Position numbers and translations under genes: made by a program
NCBI RefSeq assembly: GCF_010501095.1
Contig: NZ_QVMP01000002.1
Location: 49,280-113,279, forward strand
DNA: 64,000 nt
Reading direction: 5' to 3'
From: Dysgonomonas sp. 520
Lineage (GTDB): Bacteria; Bacteroidota; Bacteroidia; Bacteroidales; Dysgonomonadaceae
Shown: piece after piece, positions 54,097 through 62,728 of the stretch
Numbering within the stretch: position 1 is the first letter of the stretch
Layout: the number at the start of each line of letters is the position of its first letter
Notes under the pieces: generated by a model
Database searches by the model: none
Told to the model about the DNA's origin: nothing
Seen by the model: only the letters and a program-made list of their open reading frames with translations

Positions 54097-54228
54097 GTCA
54101 TCCTGAGTAAAACGAAGGATCTGGATTGATATACACAGATTTTTCACTTCGTTCAAAATGACAAAACGGGTATAAATCTTATAATAAATAAGTTAACGCC
54201 AAAGCCTTTAATACTCTACGGGTATTGA
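54097..54228. repeat. TGTCATCCTGAG hairpin module plus 3'-flanking repeat, copy 2
   Basis: 54097-54167 has two arms: TGTCATCCTGAGTAAAACGA and TTCACTTCGTTCAAAATGAC, an imperfect inverted pair related to the arms inside the MITE-like elements. 54160-54228 is the second copy of the repeat at 11-77. The upstream stretch 53871-54096 is A/T-rich intergenic sequence with no gene seen. Confidence 0.65.
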
Positions 54229-54900
54229 TTAGTCCTTTAAAAGCAGTTTTGCAACTTCCAGATCGAAAGGAGTGGTTATTTTGATATTCGTAGTTTCGCC
54301 TTTCACCAAATGCACAGCTATGCCAATGGACTCTACTACGGAGGCATCATCCGTGAAAACCGACGTATACTCTTGCCGATATGCTTCTTTCAATATATTT
54401 GCAGAGAACACCTGTGGCGTTTGCACAAGCCTTATTTTGCTGCGGTCTATAATTTTGCTGTGTGTGCCATCTGTCATCTCCCTCAGGCTGTCTGTGGCTT
54501 CTATTGCGGGGACTACGGCTTTCAGTGAGTCGATATTCTCGAAACACCGTTCTATCAAATCGTTCGACACGAAAGGACGGGCAGCATCATGCACGGCTAC
54601 AACGTCACTCGTTACCAAACTTAAACCGTTTTTTACCGAATGATAGCGCGTTTCGCCTCCTTGGGTCATTTGATGGGGAATACTGAACTGATATTCCTCG
54701 CATAGTTTTTGCCAATAGTCATAATAGTCGGGGGATAGAACCAATACGATATCGACCTGGGAATCGTAGTTGTAGAATGCTTCCATTGTGCGCATTAGCA
54801 CAGGTTTGCCTCCTATGGGTATAAACTGTTTCGGCAGATCGTGCCCCATGCGCAGCCCTTTTCCTCCTGCTACTATTATAACTGACTTCGTTTGTGGCAT
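54229..54900 (-). CDS. ispD: 2-C-methyl-D-erythritol 4-phosphate cytidylyltransferase
   Basis: 223 aa. Transfers CMP from CTP to MEP, third step of the MEP isoprenoid pathway that dxs begins. IspD motifs: IIVAGGKGLRMGHDLPKQFI (nucleotide loop), GGKPVLMRTMEAFYN, GGETRYHSVKNGL, VAVHDAARPFVSNDLIERCF, TQTPQVF-like LVQTPQVFSANILKEAYR, and TDDASVVESIG with KGETTNIKITTPFDL. The start MPQTKSV is close to the thioesterase stop (17 bp). Confidence 0.95.
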   Translation of the reverse strand: MPQTKSVIIVAGGKGLRMGHDLPKQFIPIGGKPVLMRTMEAFYNYDSQVDIVLVLSPDYYDYWQKLCEEYQFSIPHQMTQGGETRYHSVKNGLSLVTSDVVAVHDAARPFVSNDLIERCFENIDSLKAVVPAIEATDSLREMTDGTHSKIIDRSKIRLVQTPQVFSANILKEAYRQEYTSVFTDDASVVESIGIAVHLVKGETTNIKITTPFDLEVAKLLLKD

Positions 54901-54917
54901 TTGAACAGTTGTTTTTT

Positions 54918-55361
54918 TTAGTTCTTTTTTCTTCTCAGGTCTTTACCTTCAAATTCGCAAATAGCCTTTACCCATTCGTCTTTCAAAGGGTTTGTTTGCC
55001 GTTCTATCAAATCGTAAGCGACCATAGTGGAGCGGCCAACACATTTTTCTTCGTTCGTATCCATATCAATGATTCGCTGAGTAAGGTCAAAACTCTTTGT
55101 GCCGATACCTGTTACTGCCGTTTGCACAGCTATGTTGTCCGTACTGTAAATCTGAGCTTTGAAAGTTACTTCGATATGTACAACTACAATCGCATCTGCT
55201 TTCCAATTCACATTGGGACAGACAGTTCTGATGTAATCGGTTTTTGCTGTATCATAAAAATTAAGATAAACCGAGTTGTTGACATGCCCAAATTGATCCA
55301 TATCGTTGAAGCGTATTTGAAGTGGCAAGGAATGGTTGTATACTATTTCGTCTTCTTCCAT
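54918..55361 (-). CDS. acyl-CoA thioesterase (4HBT hotdog)
   Basis: 147 aa. Hotdog-fold thioesterase: LPLQIRFNDMDQFGHVNNSV (active-site Asp in the ND-D-GHVNN motif), YLNFYDTAKTDYIRTVCPNV, VVVHIEVTFKAQIYSTDNIA, GRSTMVAYDLIERQTNPLKD. It hydrolyses acyl thioesters, chain length unknown. First of a likely pair with ispD (17-bp gap). The C-terminus is short and basic (GKDLRRKKN). Confidence 0.9.
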   Translation of the reverse strand: MEEDEIVYNHSLPLQIRFNDMDQFGHVNNSVYLNFYDTAKTDYIRTVCPNVNWKADAIVVVHIEVTFKAQIYSTDNIAVQTAVTGIGTKSFDLTQRIIDMDTNEEKCVGRSTMVAYDLIERQTNPLKDEWVKAICEFEGKDLRRKKN

Positions 55362-55448
55362 AAATTGATAAAGTTTATATTGAATGATATTGTATGTGGC
55401 TTATTTTTTAGTCGATTACGTTGAGTATTGTTTTAAATTCGACCTGTT

Positions 55449-55472
55449 TTTCAACTACTGATTCGCATTATT
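55449..55472. repeat. solo end of the TIR-bounded repeat family
   Basis: CAACTACTGATTCGCATTAT followed by TC, the same as the right end of copy A. No matching left end can be found in the preceding 90 bp, so this is a solitary or truncated end between the thioesterase and rluF. Confidence 0.55.
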
Positions 55473-55505
55473 CAGAAAGAACGGGAAGAATAAAACAAAC
55501 GATTT

Positions 55506-56513
55506 TTAGATATTTTTTTTCTTTATCGAAGACGGTTTTTGTCTTGGTTTTGCCTTCGCACCCGATTTATTCGCTGCCACCTTTTGTTTTCCGACCCTTA
55601 GTCCGCTAGCCGGTTTACCTTTGGTTCTAGGCTTTGGTTTACCTGTCGGAGTTTCAGTTTGTGCAGCAGTCGTTTGGTTGGTTTTATTCGACTTTTTAGT
55701 AGATTTCGAAACACTGTTGGCCTTGCGATAATCCTTTTTCAGATCGGCTTTTTCAAGAGCTTTATTAAAACTCTTATTGCTGTTCATCTCTTTTTTCGAT
55801 GGCGCTATCTTTTCCGAATCTTCGAGCATATCAAACAATCCTTCCAGTTCCGATTCAGTAAGATTTCGCCAGTTTCCTTGCCCAAGGTTGCCCAGTTTAA
55901 TATTCATTATCTGAATGCGCTCCAATTTGACTACTTCGTAGTCGAAATACTCACACATGCGCCTGATTTGCCTGTTCAAGCCTTGAATGAGCGAAATTTG
56001 AAACATGTAGGGGTTTATCTCCACAATTTCACACTTGCGGGTGACTCTGTCCAGAATAGGCACACCGTGAGCCATGCGGGTTAAGAACTCTTTTGTTATA
56101 GGTTTATTCACCTTCACCAGGTAATCTTTTTTGTGATTGTTGCCTGCCCTTAATATTTTATTTACAATATCTCCGTCATTAGTCAACAGGATTAATCCTT
56201 GCGAATCCTTATCCAAACGTCCTATGGGAAATATACGTTGCTCGTGCCTGATAAAATTGGTAATGCTATCCTTCTCCTGAGGGTCGGTAGTGCTCACAAT
56301 ACCAACAGGCTTGTTGAAAGCAATGTATACAGGCTCTATGCTATTCACAATAAGCTCTCCGTTTACTTTCACCTTTTGCCCGGGAAGAACACGCATCCCC
56401 ACCGACGCCCGTTTTCCATTCACTGTTACCCGTCCTTCTTCAATAAAGCGGTCAGCCTCACGGCGTGAGCAAAATCCCGAACTGCTGATATATTTGTTTA
56501 GCCTGTATTCCAT
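55506..56513 (-). CDS. rluF: 23S rRNA pseudouridine synthase, RluF/RluB type
   Basis: 335 aa. S4 domain at the start ([20 protein letters not shown], then [14 protein letters not shown]), then the RsuA-type catalytic domain: [40 protein letters not shown] (catalytic Asp), [37 protein letters not shown]. This set matches RluF (U2604), with RluB as alternative. The last ~95 residues are a Lys/Thr/Pro-rich disordered tail ([20 protein letters not shown]) not part of the fold. Alone on the minus strand. Confidence 0.88.
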   Translation of the reverse strand: MEYRLNKYISSSGFCSRREADRFIEEGRVTVNGKRASVGMRVLPGQKVKVNGELIVNSIEPVYIAFNKPVGIVSTTDPQEKDSITNFIRHEQRIFPIGRLDKDSQGLILLTNDGDIVNKILRAGNNHKKDYLVKVNKPITKEFLTRMAHGVPILDRVTRKCEIVEINPYMFQISLIQGLNRQIRRMCEYFDYEVVKLERIQIMNIKLGNLGQGNWRNLTESELEGLFDMLEDSEKIAPSKKEMNSNKSFNKALEKADLKKDYRKANSVSKSTKKSNKTNQTTAAQTETPTGKPKPRTKGKPASGLRVGKQKVAANKSGAKAKPRQKPSSIKKKNI

Positions 56514-56585
56514 TTATTCTGTGTTTTATAAAAAGCCACAATGACTTTTTTTTTGCCGGAGCAAAGATATTACATTCATTTCTGA

Positions 56586-57335
56586 TTATGCCTTAAATAG
56601 CCTCAAAAATTCTTCTTTATAACTGGGCGAGATTTCTATTTCCGTCTCATCAGACAACACAACATATCCTCCCGAACTTTTGTGATACGATTTCACGTAA
56701 TCGCAGTTGATAATGTGCGATTTATGCACACGTACAAAAGGATAAGGTAGTATTTCGGCAAAATGCTTGAGAAAACGGCAAACCATTTTCTTGCTTTTGT
56801 TGGTGAGGTAGATATCCGTAAAATTGCCGTTTCCCTGCAAACGGAGAATTTCTTCCATTTTCACCACCTCAAAACCTTCGAGAGTTGGCAAAATGACTTG
56901 CTGCTTTTCGGGGCGTGATTCCTTGAAATTTTCTACAAGTACCCTGTTTCTGTTAAATATTTCTTTGTTGATAATATGTTGCTGCACTTTGTTGACTGCC
57001 AGAATCAGATCTTCTATGCTTACGGGTTTCAGCAAATAATATGCTGCACTCTGGTTAAGTGCCCGAAGCGAATATTCGGAAAAAGCCGTAACAAAAATGG
57101 TTTCGAAATAAAGGTCTTTACACCCCTCCAAAACATCGAAAGCGTTGCCGAATGGCATTTCCACATCCAGAAAAACCAATTCGGGTTCCAGCTCATGCAG
57201 AAGGGGGATGGCTTCCTGACAGTTGTGTGCTTCACCGATTACTGTTACCTGTGGGCAGTATTTTGACAGATAGTTTTTCAGCACCTCTCTGGCTGCCGGT
57301 TCGTCTTCAACTATAACGCTTTTTATTTGGTACAT
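56586..57335 (-). CDS. LytTR-family response regulator
   Basis: 249 aa. Receiver domain MYQIKSVIVEDEPAAREVLK with phospho-acceptor Asp57 in LVFLDVEMPFG and the Lys in YYLLKPVSIEDL. LytTR DNA-binding domain at about residues 145-248: FTDIYLTNKSKKMVCRFLKH, FAEILPYPFVRVHKSHIINC (the VHKSHIIN signature), VKSYHKSSGGYVVLSDETEI and ISPSYKEEFLRLFKA. The partner kinase is encoded upstream on the same strand, 113 bp away across a tandem 7-bp repeat. Target genes are not evident. Confidence 0.93.
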   Translation of the reverse strand: MYQIKSVIVEDEPAAREVLKNYLSKYCPQVTVIGEAHNCQEAIPLLHELEPELVFLDVEMPFGNAFDVLEGCKDLYFETIFVTAFSEYSLRALNQSAAYYLLKPVSIEDLILAVNKVQQHIINKEIFNRNRVLVENFKESRPEKQQVILPTLEGFEVVKMEEILRLQGNGNFTDIYLTNKSKKMVCRFLKHFAEILPYPFVRVHKSHIINCDYVKSYHKSSGGYVVLSDETEIEISPSYKEEFLRLFKA

Positions 57336-57345
57336 ATCTTTTTGT

Positions 57346-57408
57346 AGTTACGAGTTACGAGTTACGAGTTACAAGTTACGGGTTACAAGTTACGAGTTAC
57401 AAGTTACG
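57346..57408. repeat. tandem repeat, 9 x 7 bp
   Basis: Nine units of AGTTACG and variants (AGTTACA, GGTTACA) in an unbroken 63-bp run between the kinase stop codon (57449) and the response-regulator start (57335). The run begins 11 bp upstream of the response-regulator ATG. Copy number in such runs changes readily by replication slippage. Confidence 0.9.
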
Positions 57409-57448
57409 CGTAAACGAGTTGGAAGTTATTCATATTTTTACGTTTTAC

Positions 57449-59224
57449 CTAGAGCAATTTTTTGTTCAAGAAAGGAAAACTGAACATCACAATCACCCCT
57501 GTTTCGTCTGCTGTTTTATCTTTTATTTCCATAAAGATATCTATGTTGTAAAGGCTATTCAGCAGGCTTATCCGTTCTTGCGTATTGGTCAGTCCTCTCG
57601 ATTTGTGTTCCCGTTGGTGTTTTGTTTTCAGTTCATTACTCCTTTTTATGCCGATTCCATTATCTTCTATGATTACAGAAAGTTTGTTCCCATCGTTTTT
57701 CACAGTGAGGGTAAGCAAGCCATTTGCCTCGGAATATCGCAGACCATGCCAAACGGCATTCTCCAACTGTGGCTGGATAAGCATGTTAGGGATGGAAACA
57801 GCATCAGTGTCCAAATCTTTATCTATATTGATCTCATACCTGAACTTATCGTGAAAACGCATATACTCCAATTCGAGATATTCTTTCAACTGCTCTATTT
57901 CGGCAGACAGGGGTATAAAATCTTTGTTAGAATTTTCCATCACATTGCGCATGAGCTTGGAATAGGACGAGAGATATTTGTTAGCCTCCAACTCGTTGTT
58001 TTGTGCAATAAACTGGTTTACACTGTTCAGGCTGTTGAAAATGAAATGAGGGTTCATCTCTCTGCGCAACGATTGCAACGCTATTCGCTTGTTCTTCTTC
58101 TTTATCGAATACAAGGCTTTCGCTATGAAAAACAGAAAAACAAGGACAAAAAGAATGAATCCCGACAATACATAATTGAATATGTTTTGCTTCTTTATCA
58201 ACTCGTCTTTCAGCACTTTTTCTTTTTCCAATTGTGTAATCCTGCCTTCCTGAATCTGAAAGGCTTTCGTGTCAATCAGTGTGCTGTCGGCTTGTATCAT
58301 CGTTTCCAGATTATCCATAAATCCGGCATAGGCATCAAGAGCCTTTTGAGTATTTTTTTCTTCCCGGTATTGCTCTGTCAATTGTTTCAATACGTTTTTT
58401 GCTTCAATGGTGCGCCCCGTATTCATTGCCAAATCGTATGCCTGCTCCAGCAAATCAATACTTTTCGATCTATCTTCGGCTTCAAGGTAATTGGACGACA
58501 AAGCCTGTAATTGCTCAATTTCGACTTTTACATCTTTCGTTTTCTTTGCTTCTTCAACCAGATTTTCATTGATCTCGATGGCCTTATCCAGTTGATTGTC
58601 GGCTACATATACGTTGGCAATTTCGCGTTGTATTTCGAAAGCGGCTTCGGGTTCATCCATCAGAGCATCTTCAAGGTTCGATATGGCTTCTTCTTTATTG
58701 CCTTGTTGCACATTAATCTGAGCCATCTGCTGATGAGCCTGCGACCGTTCTTTTCGCTGAGCAGAGGAATTCATCAAACCGATATTACTCTGAATGTTCA
58801 TCGCTTGCACTTCAAGATTGGCGGGAGCACTCAACCGGTTGGCGTCGTTCGAGTTTATAGCCTGTATATCTTTTTTCGCTGAAATTTTGCTGGCAGAAGA
58901 ATAGCTGGTTATGGCTTCACTTATTTTGCCCTGAGCCTCCTGCACTTTAGCAATCTCACGGTCGACAGCCGCAATCTTTTCCCTGTTGTTTTGCTTTACG
59001 TACAGGCTTTTGGCTCTCTTGAAATAATCTTCGGCTTTTGCATAGTCCTTTTTCTTGACAAGCTCCTTTGCCATATTCTCATAGTCCTGTGCGATGTCTT
59101 TATCCGACTTATTTCTCTCAAGCGATTCAGATAGCCTCGACGCATTGGAGTTTATAGTGGTTTGCCCAAAAGTTGTACCGCTTATGGAGAATAGGATTAA
59201 TAATATGGTGAATAGTTTTTTCAC
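57449..59224 (-). CDS. TPR-domain sensor histidine kinase (LytS-like)
   Basis: 591 aa. Signal peptide MKKLFTILLILFSISGTTFG, so the N-terminal ~330 residues are periplasmic: TPR-like helices (DYAKAEDYFKRAKSLYVKQN; KEEAISNLEDALMDEPEAAF). A coiled segment and membrane helix follow (IFNYVLSGFILFVLVFLFFI), then the His_kinase domain: REMNPHFIFNSLNSVNQFIA with the phospho-acceptor His, and ATPase boxes LENAVWHGLRYSE and IEDNGIGIKRSN. Typical Bacteroidota partner of LytTR regulators. Own promoter not recognised. Confidence 0.92.
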   Translation of the reverse strand: MKKLFTILLILFSISGTTFGQTTINSNASRLSESLERNKSDKDIAQDYENMAKELVKKKDYAKAEDYFKRAKSLYVKQNNREKIAAVDREIAKVQEAQGKISEAITSYSSASKISAKKDIQAINSNDANRLSAPANLEVQAMNIQSNIGLMNSSAQRKERSQAHQQMAQINVQQGNKEEAISNLEDALMDEPEAAFEIQREIANVYVADNQLDKAIEINENLVEEAKKTKDVKVEIEQLQALSSNYLEAEDRSKSIDLLEQAYDLAMNTGRTIEAKNVLKQLTEQYREEKNTQKALDAYAGFMDNLETMIQADSTLIDTKAFQIQEGRITQLEKEKVLKDELIKKQNIFNYVLSGFILFVLVFLFFIAKALYSIKKKNKRIALQSLRREMNPHFIFNSLNSVNQFIAQNNELEANKYLSSYSKLMRNVMENSNKDFIPLSAEIEQLKEYLELEYMRFHDKFRYEINIDKDLDTDAVSIPNMLIQPQLENAVWHGLRYSEANGLLTLTVKNDGNKLSVIIEDNGIGIKRSNELKTKHQREHKSRGLTNTQERISLLNSLYNIDIFMEIKDKTADETGVIVMFSFPFLNKKLL

Positions 59225-59246
59225 TTTCTTAGCTATTAGTTTTCTT

Positions 59247-59430
59247 TTTTGTCATCCTGAGTGAAACGAAAGATCTGTTTTTATTGCCGCGTCTCTTGCT
59301 GAGACTTTTGAAATTGAACGTATTTCGGGTGGAGTAGAACCCCACCCCTACACCTCTCCCTAACCCTCTCCAAAAGAGAGGGAATAAACTCCTACTTCTT
59401 GTTCTCCGGAGTTTGTAACCCAAAAGAACA
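59247..59430. repeat. mosaic of hairpin modules between the kinase and VWA genes
   Basis: GTCATCCTGAGTGAAACGAA with AGATCTG, GGGTGGAGTAGAACCCCACC (palindromic), CTCTCC...GGAGAG-type AACCCTCTCCAAAAGAGAGG, and a TTCTCCGGAGTTTGTAACCC unit. They are shared with copies B and C, without the TIR ends. The gap 59225-59598 also holds the divergent promoters, not identified. No gene. Confidence 0.6.
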
Positions 59431-59598
59431 GACAATATTATCACACTGACTTCTTCGGAATGTAAAGTAAATAATTTTTGAACATTTTCGCATCATGTTT
59501 CACCAACCGAAAGAGACGATTCACCCATTTTGCCCGATTTCCTATTTTTCAACTACTTACATTTGAACTATAATTTAAATAACACAATACAAATATTT

Positions 59599-61038
59599 AT
59601 GAAAAAACTAACCTCAATCATTCTTCTTACTTTGGCATGTTTCCCGCTGATTGCTCAATACGGAATAAGCGCAGGATCGTTGCAATATACACGCGACTAT
59701 ACAAGCAATAATGCGAATCTGCCTGAGTGTGGGGCATCATCTTCATGCCACTACAATTACAATAAAAAGAAATCTTTATCTATGCCAAATCCCGAATCAT
59801 TTATTGTGGAGGATTTTATGAATTATCATGTTCATGATATTGACATTCCACAAAACAAGGATGTGGCTCTGAGCATAGATTATGACAACTCTTTGTTGGA
59901 CAGTAATGGCGAATTTATTGTTCAAGTGGGTTTGGCAACACAACCCGCCAATCTGCGAAGCGAAAAGCAAAACAGGTTAAATGTGTCGTTGGTGGTTGAT
60001 GTGAGTGGCTCCATGAACGGAATGAAAATAGTGAATGCACGGGAAGCACTCTCCAGATTTGTAGAGTCTATGAACGAGGGCGATTATTTATCTATCGTGA
60101 CATTCAACAGTTCGGCTAAAGTTGTTTTGCCTGCAACACGAATATCGAACAATAAAAAAGGTATACAGAAAAAGATCAAGCATATCGGGGTAGAAGGCTA
60201 CACAAACCTGAATGCAGGCATGGTGCTGGGATATAAAGAGGCAATGAAAAATCATTCGAACAGAGTAAACTCCAGAGTTATTCTGCTTACGGATGGAATG
60301 ACCAATAGAGGAGAAACAAATTTGGACCGGATTATAGCAAATTCGTCGCAGTATAATACGAAAGGTATTGATATATCTACCATAGGAGTTGGGCAGTCGC
60401 TAGATTTCATGCTGTTGCGGGAATTGGCAGACAAAGGTCGGGGCACTAACTACTTTATCGGGGAAAACGAAGAAGATATGTATAAAGTATTTAATGACGA
60501 ACTTGAGGCGATGATGTATAACATCGGGAAAAGGCCAACCTTGAAAATAAATTTACCAAGTGGTTGCGAGGTTACAAAATTCTATGGATACAATCCGAAA
60601 TACAATCGAGACAATTCTATTTCGATAGATATAAGCAATCTGGGTGCAAGCTCAACAAGAATATTCCTGATGAAGGTGAAAAGCAAGACCGAAGGAAACG
60701 GAGTTATTTCGGCTAGTTTGAAGTACGACAAAAAAGGAGAGATCGTCAGCCTTGAAAAATCGGTAAAGCATAAATCGGATATAGACAAAACAAACGATGA
60801 AATAGAAAAGAATTTTGATATTGCCTTTATGGCTCAGAACATGAAAGATGCTGCCTTGGCTTGTAAACAAAGCAATTATTCGAAGTCGGAAAGGATATTG
60901 AATAACACTAAAACCTGGATGCAGGATTCACCTTACACCGAAGATGAAGATTTCAGAAGAGTATATGATATTCTATCTCAATATGTTCCGGAGAAAGAGG
61001 CACGGAGTATATCTGCACGAAGATATATTATGGAATAA
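59599..61038 (+). CDS. secreted VWA-domain protein
   Basis: 479 aa from MKKLTSIILLTLACFPLIAQ, a signal peptide; an upstream in-frame Met adds 23 residues. About residues 130-310 are a von Willebrand A domain: NVSLVVDVSGSMNGMKIVNA (MIDAS DxSxS), GDYLSIVTFNSSAKVVLPAT, GVEGYTNLNAGMVLGYKEAM (Thr of MIDAS), SRVILLTDGMTNRGETNLDR (Asp). The N-terminal part has two Cys in CGASSSCHYNYNKKKS and PESFIVEDFMNYHVHDIDIP, seen in YfbK-type proteins. The C-terminal ~150 residues are helical (MAQNMKDAALACKQSNYSKS). Followed 48 bp later by another VWA gene; probably co-transcribed. Confidence 0.87.
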   Translation: MKKLTSIILLTLACFPLIAQYGISAGSLQYTRDYTSNNANLPECGASSSCHYNYNKKKSLSMPNPESFIVEDFMNYHVHDIDIPQNKDVALSIDYDNSLLDSNGEFIVQVGLATQPANLRSEKQNRLNVSLVVDVSGSMNGMKIVNAREALSRFVESMNEGDYLSIVTFNSSAKVVLPATRISNNKKGIQKKIKHIGVEGYTNLNAGMVLGYKEAMKNHSNRVNSRVILLTDGMTNRGETNLDRIIANSSQYNTKGIDISTIGVGQSLDFMLLRELADKGRGTNYFIGENEEDMYKVFNDELEAMMYNIGKRPTLKINLPSGCEVTKFYGYNPKYNRDNSISIDISNLGASSTRIFLMKVKSKTEGNGVISASLKYDKKGEIVSLEKSVKHKSDIDKTNDEIEKNFDIAFMAQNMKDAALACKQSNYSKSERILNNTKTWMQDSPYTEDEDFRRVYDILSQYVPEKEARSISARRYIME

Positions 61039-61086
61039 TCGAAAATATTGACTCATATAGTTAGAAACTTATAAAAACGAAATACA

Positions 61087-62271
61087 ATGAAAAAGATTTT
61101 ATTACTAAGCACCATTTTGTTGATGTCTATGACAACAATCAGCAGTTGTAACAGAACAGCATCGGCAAACGAAGAAAAGACAGTGGAAGTTTCAGCACCG
61201 ACACCTGACGAAGTGGATGCCGCTCCGGCTGTGACAAAGATACAGGTTGCCATTTTGCTCGATACTTCGGGCAGTATGAATGGTTTGATTGAGCAGGCAA
61301 AAGCCCGTTTGTGGAACATTGTGAACACATTAACCACTCTGAAATATAAAGGAAGAACACCCAAAATTGAGATTGCCCTTTACGAGTATGGCAGCAGCAG
61401 AAGATTTGACGGAGATTATATTCGCCAGATAACGCCGCTCACTACTGATTTGGACAAAATTTCGGAAGAATTGTTCTCCCTCACCACTGGCGGAAGCGAA
61501 GAGTATTGCGGAACGGTGATAAGCAAGGCTACCAAAGACTTGGAATGGGGAAACAATGAGGCTGATATGAAACTGATATACATTGCCGGGAATGAAATCT
61601 TTGAGCAAGGGCGTATATCTTACAAAAATGCAATACCGGAAGCATTGAGAAAAAACATCTATGTGAACACAATTCATTGCGGAAACGAATCGACCGGAAT
61701 CCGTGACCTGTGGCGTGATGCAGCGAACAGAGGGAAGGGCAAATTCTTTAATATAGATCATAACGAGCGGGTACGTCATTATGTAACCCCTTACGACGAT
61801 CGCATCAGCAGTTGCAATGCACGCCTGAATGATACCTATATCAGTTATGGAAGTTCCGGCTATGCAAGACAACAAATGCAGATGAGACAAGATGAAAATG
61901 CAAAATCAGTGTCGTCGTCCAATTTGGCGGAAAGAGCAGTGAGCAAATCAAAGTCGGTTTATAGCAACAGCGAATGGGACTTGGTTGATAAACTTTCGGA
62001 AGACAGCAACGCCCTAGCCGAAGTTGAACAAGAATATCTGCCTTCGGAATTGCAAGGCAAATCGAATAAAGAAATAGAAAAAGTGATAGCTGAAAAACAA
62101 AAAGAACGTGAAGCTATTCAGAAAGAAATAAATGATCTGGCGAAGAAACGTCAGGAATACATTGATGCGGAAATGAAAAAAGGAAATAGCGGTGACGATT
62201 TAGGCAAAGCCATCGCGGAATCCATTACAGAGTTTGCCAACAAAAAAGGATATACGATAGACAAAAACTAA
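61087..62271 (+). CDS. VWA-domain lipoprotein
   Basis: 394 aa. Lipoprotein signal MKKILLLSTILLMSMTTISS with Cys at residue 21. VWA domain at about residues 50-215: IQVAILLDTSGSMNGLIEQA (MIDAS), PKIEIALYEYGSSRRFDGDY, LTTGGSEEYCGTVISKATKD and MKLIYIAGNEIFEQGRISYK. Two Cys (EEYCGTV; NTIHCGNE) may pair. A charged linker and a long helical C-terminus follow (SELQGKSNKEIEKVIAEKQK, then a coiled coil). The tail end is KGYTIDKN. Paired with the preceding VWA gene. Confidence 0.87.
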   Translation: MKKILLLSTILLMSMTTISSCNRTASANEEKTVEVSAPTPDEVDAAPAVTKIQVAILLDTSGSMNGLIEQAKARLWNIVNTLTTLKYKGRTPKIEIALYEYGSSRRFDGDYIRQITPLTTDLDKISEELFSLTTGGSEEYCGTVISKATKDLEWGNNEADMKLIYIAGNEIFEQGRISYKNAIPEALRKNIYVNTIHCGNESTGIRDLWRDAANRGKGKFFNIDHNERVRHYVTPYDDRISSCNARLNDTYISYGSSGYARQQMQMRQDENAKSVSSSNLAERAVSKSKSVYSNSEWDLVDKLSEDSNALAEVEQEYLPSELQGKSNKEIEKVIAEKQKEREAIQKEINDLAKKRQEYIDAEMKKGNSGDDLGKAIAESITEFANKKGYTIDKN

Positions 62272-62393
62272 CCGAACAAAAGACGACCTTGTTTGCAAAT
62301 AGCTTCCTACGAGGTTTTCGAAAACATACATATTCAGTCAAAACCCACATGTGTGATTCAAAAAATGCGCAAATTGGTGGACTAAAACAAAAA

Positions 62394-62421
62394 AGCAACC
62401 ATGTAAAATCAGATGGTTGCT
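62394..62421. terminator. bidirectional terminator between the VWA gene and tRNA-Pro
   Basis: AGCAACCAT pairs with ATGGTTGCT around a 10-nt loop, with A-run before and T-run after. It lies 122 bp past the VWA stop and 10 bp past the tRNA-Pro 3' end. Confidence 0.8.
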
Positions 62422-62431
62422 TTTGCGTATG

Positions 62432-62504
62432 TCGGGATGAGACGACTCGAACGTCCGACCTCCACGTCCCGAACGTGGCGCGCTACCAACTGTGCTACAT
62501 CCCG
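62432..62504 (-). tRNA. tRNA-Pro (CGG)
   Basis: On the minus strand CGGGATG pairs with CATCCCG, discriminator A. The anticodon arm CCACG/CGTGG holds loop TTCGGGA, anticodon CGG, reading CCG. D-loop AGTTGGTAG and T-loop GTTCGAGTC are standard. 73 nt, CCA not encoded. Promoter 15 bp upstream. Confidence 0.95.
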
Positions 62505-62519
62505 ATAATTTGATGAGTG

Positions 62520-62527
62520 CAAAGTTA
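62520..62527 (-). promoter_or_regulatory. -7 box for tRNA-Pro
   Basis: TAACTTTG on the minus strand (TAnnTTTG), ending 15 bp before the mature tRNA 5' end. Confidence 0.6.
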
Positions 62528-62728
62528 AATCTATTTCTAATTTTTTACAATAGTTTTCAATGAAAAAAAGAAATGTTATGAGAAAAATGTGGGACTGTCC
62601 CCTAAAAAAGCTTTTCTGCAAAAGAGGTATTCCTGAGAAAGTTCTTTGCCTGTATTACAATAGCGTTGAGCTGGATGAAGTTCATCACAGCTCAACACTA
62701 ATTTCATCAATACGTTAGATGTGAACCC
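62528..62728. other. gap between tRNA-Pro and the A2M gene
   Basis: A/T-rich and non-coding. It has one imperfect stem (GTTGAGCTG at 62663-62671 with CAGCTCAAC at 62688-62696) about 35 bp past the A2M stop codon, without a T-run on that strand. Nothing else is seen. Confidence 0.5.

Noticed and set aside
57419-58510. Long plus-strand frame (363 codons) opposite the histidine kinase
   Set aside because: Fully antisense to a well-recognised kinase; the composition is that of a reverse-strand shadow and no domain is visible.
62288-62513. Short plus-strand frame between the VWA gene and tRNA-Pro
   Set aside because: It reads through the terminator and the antisense of tRNA-Pro.
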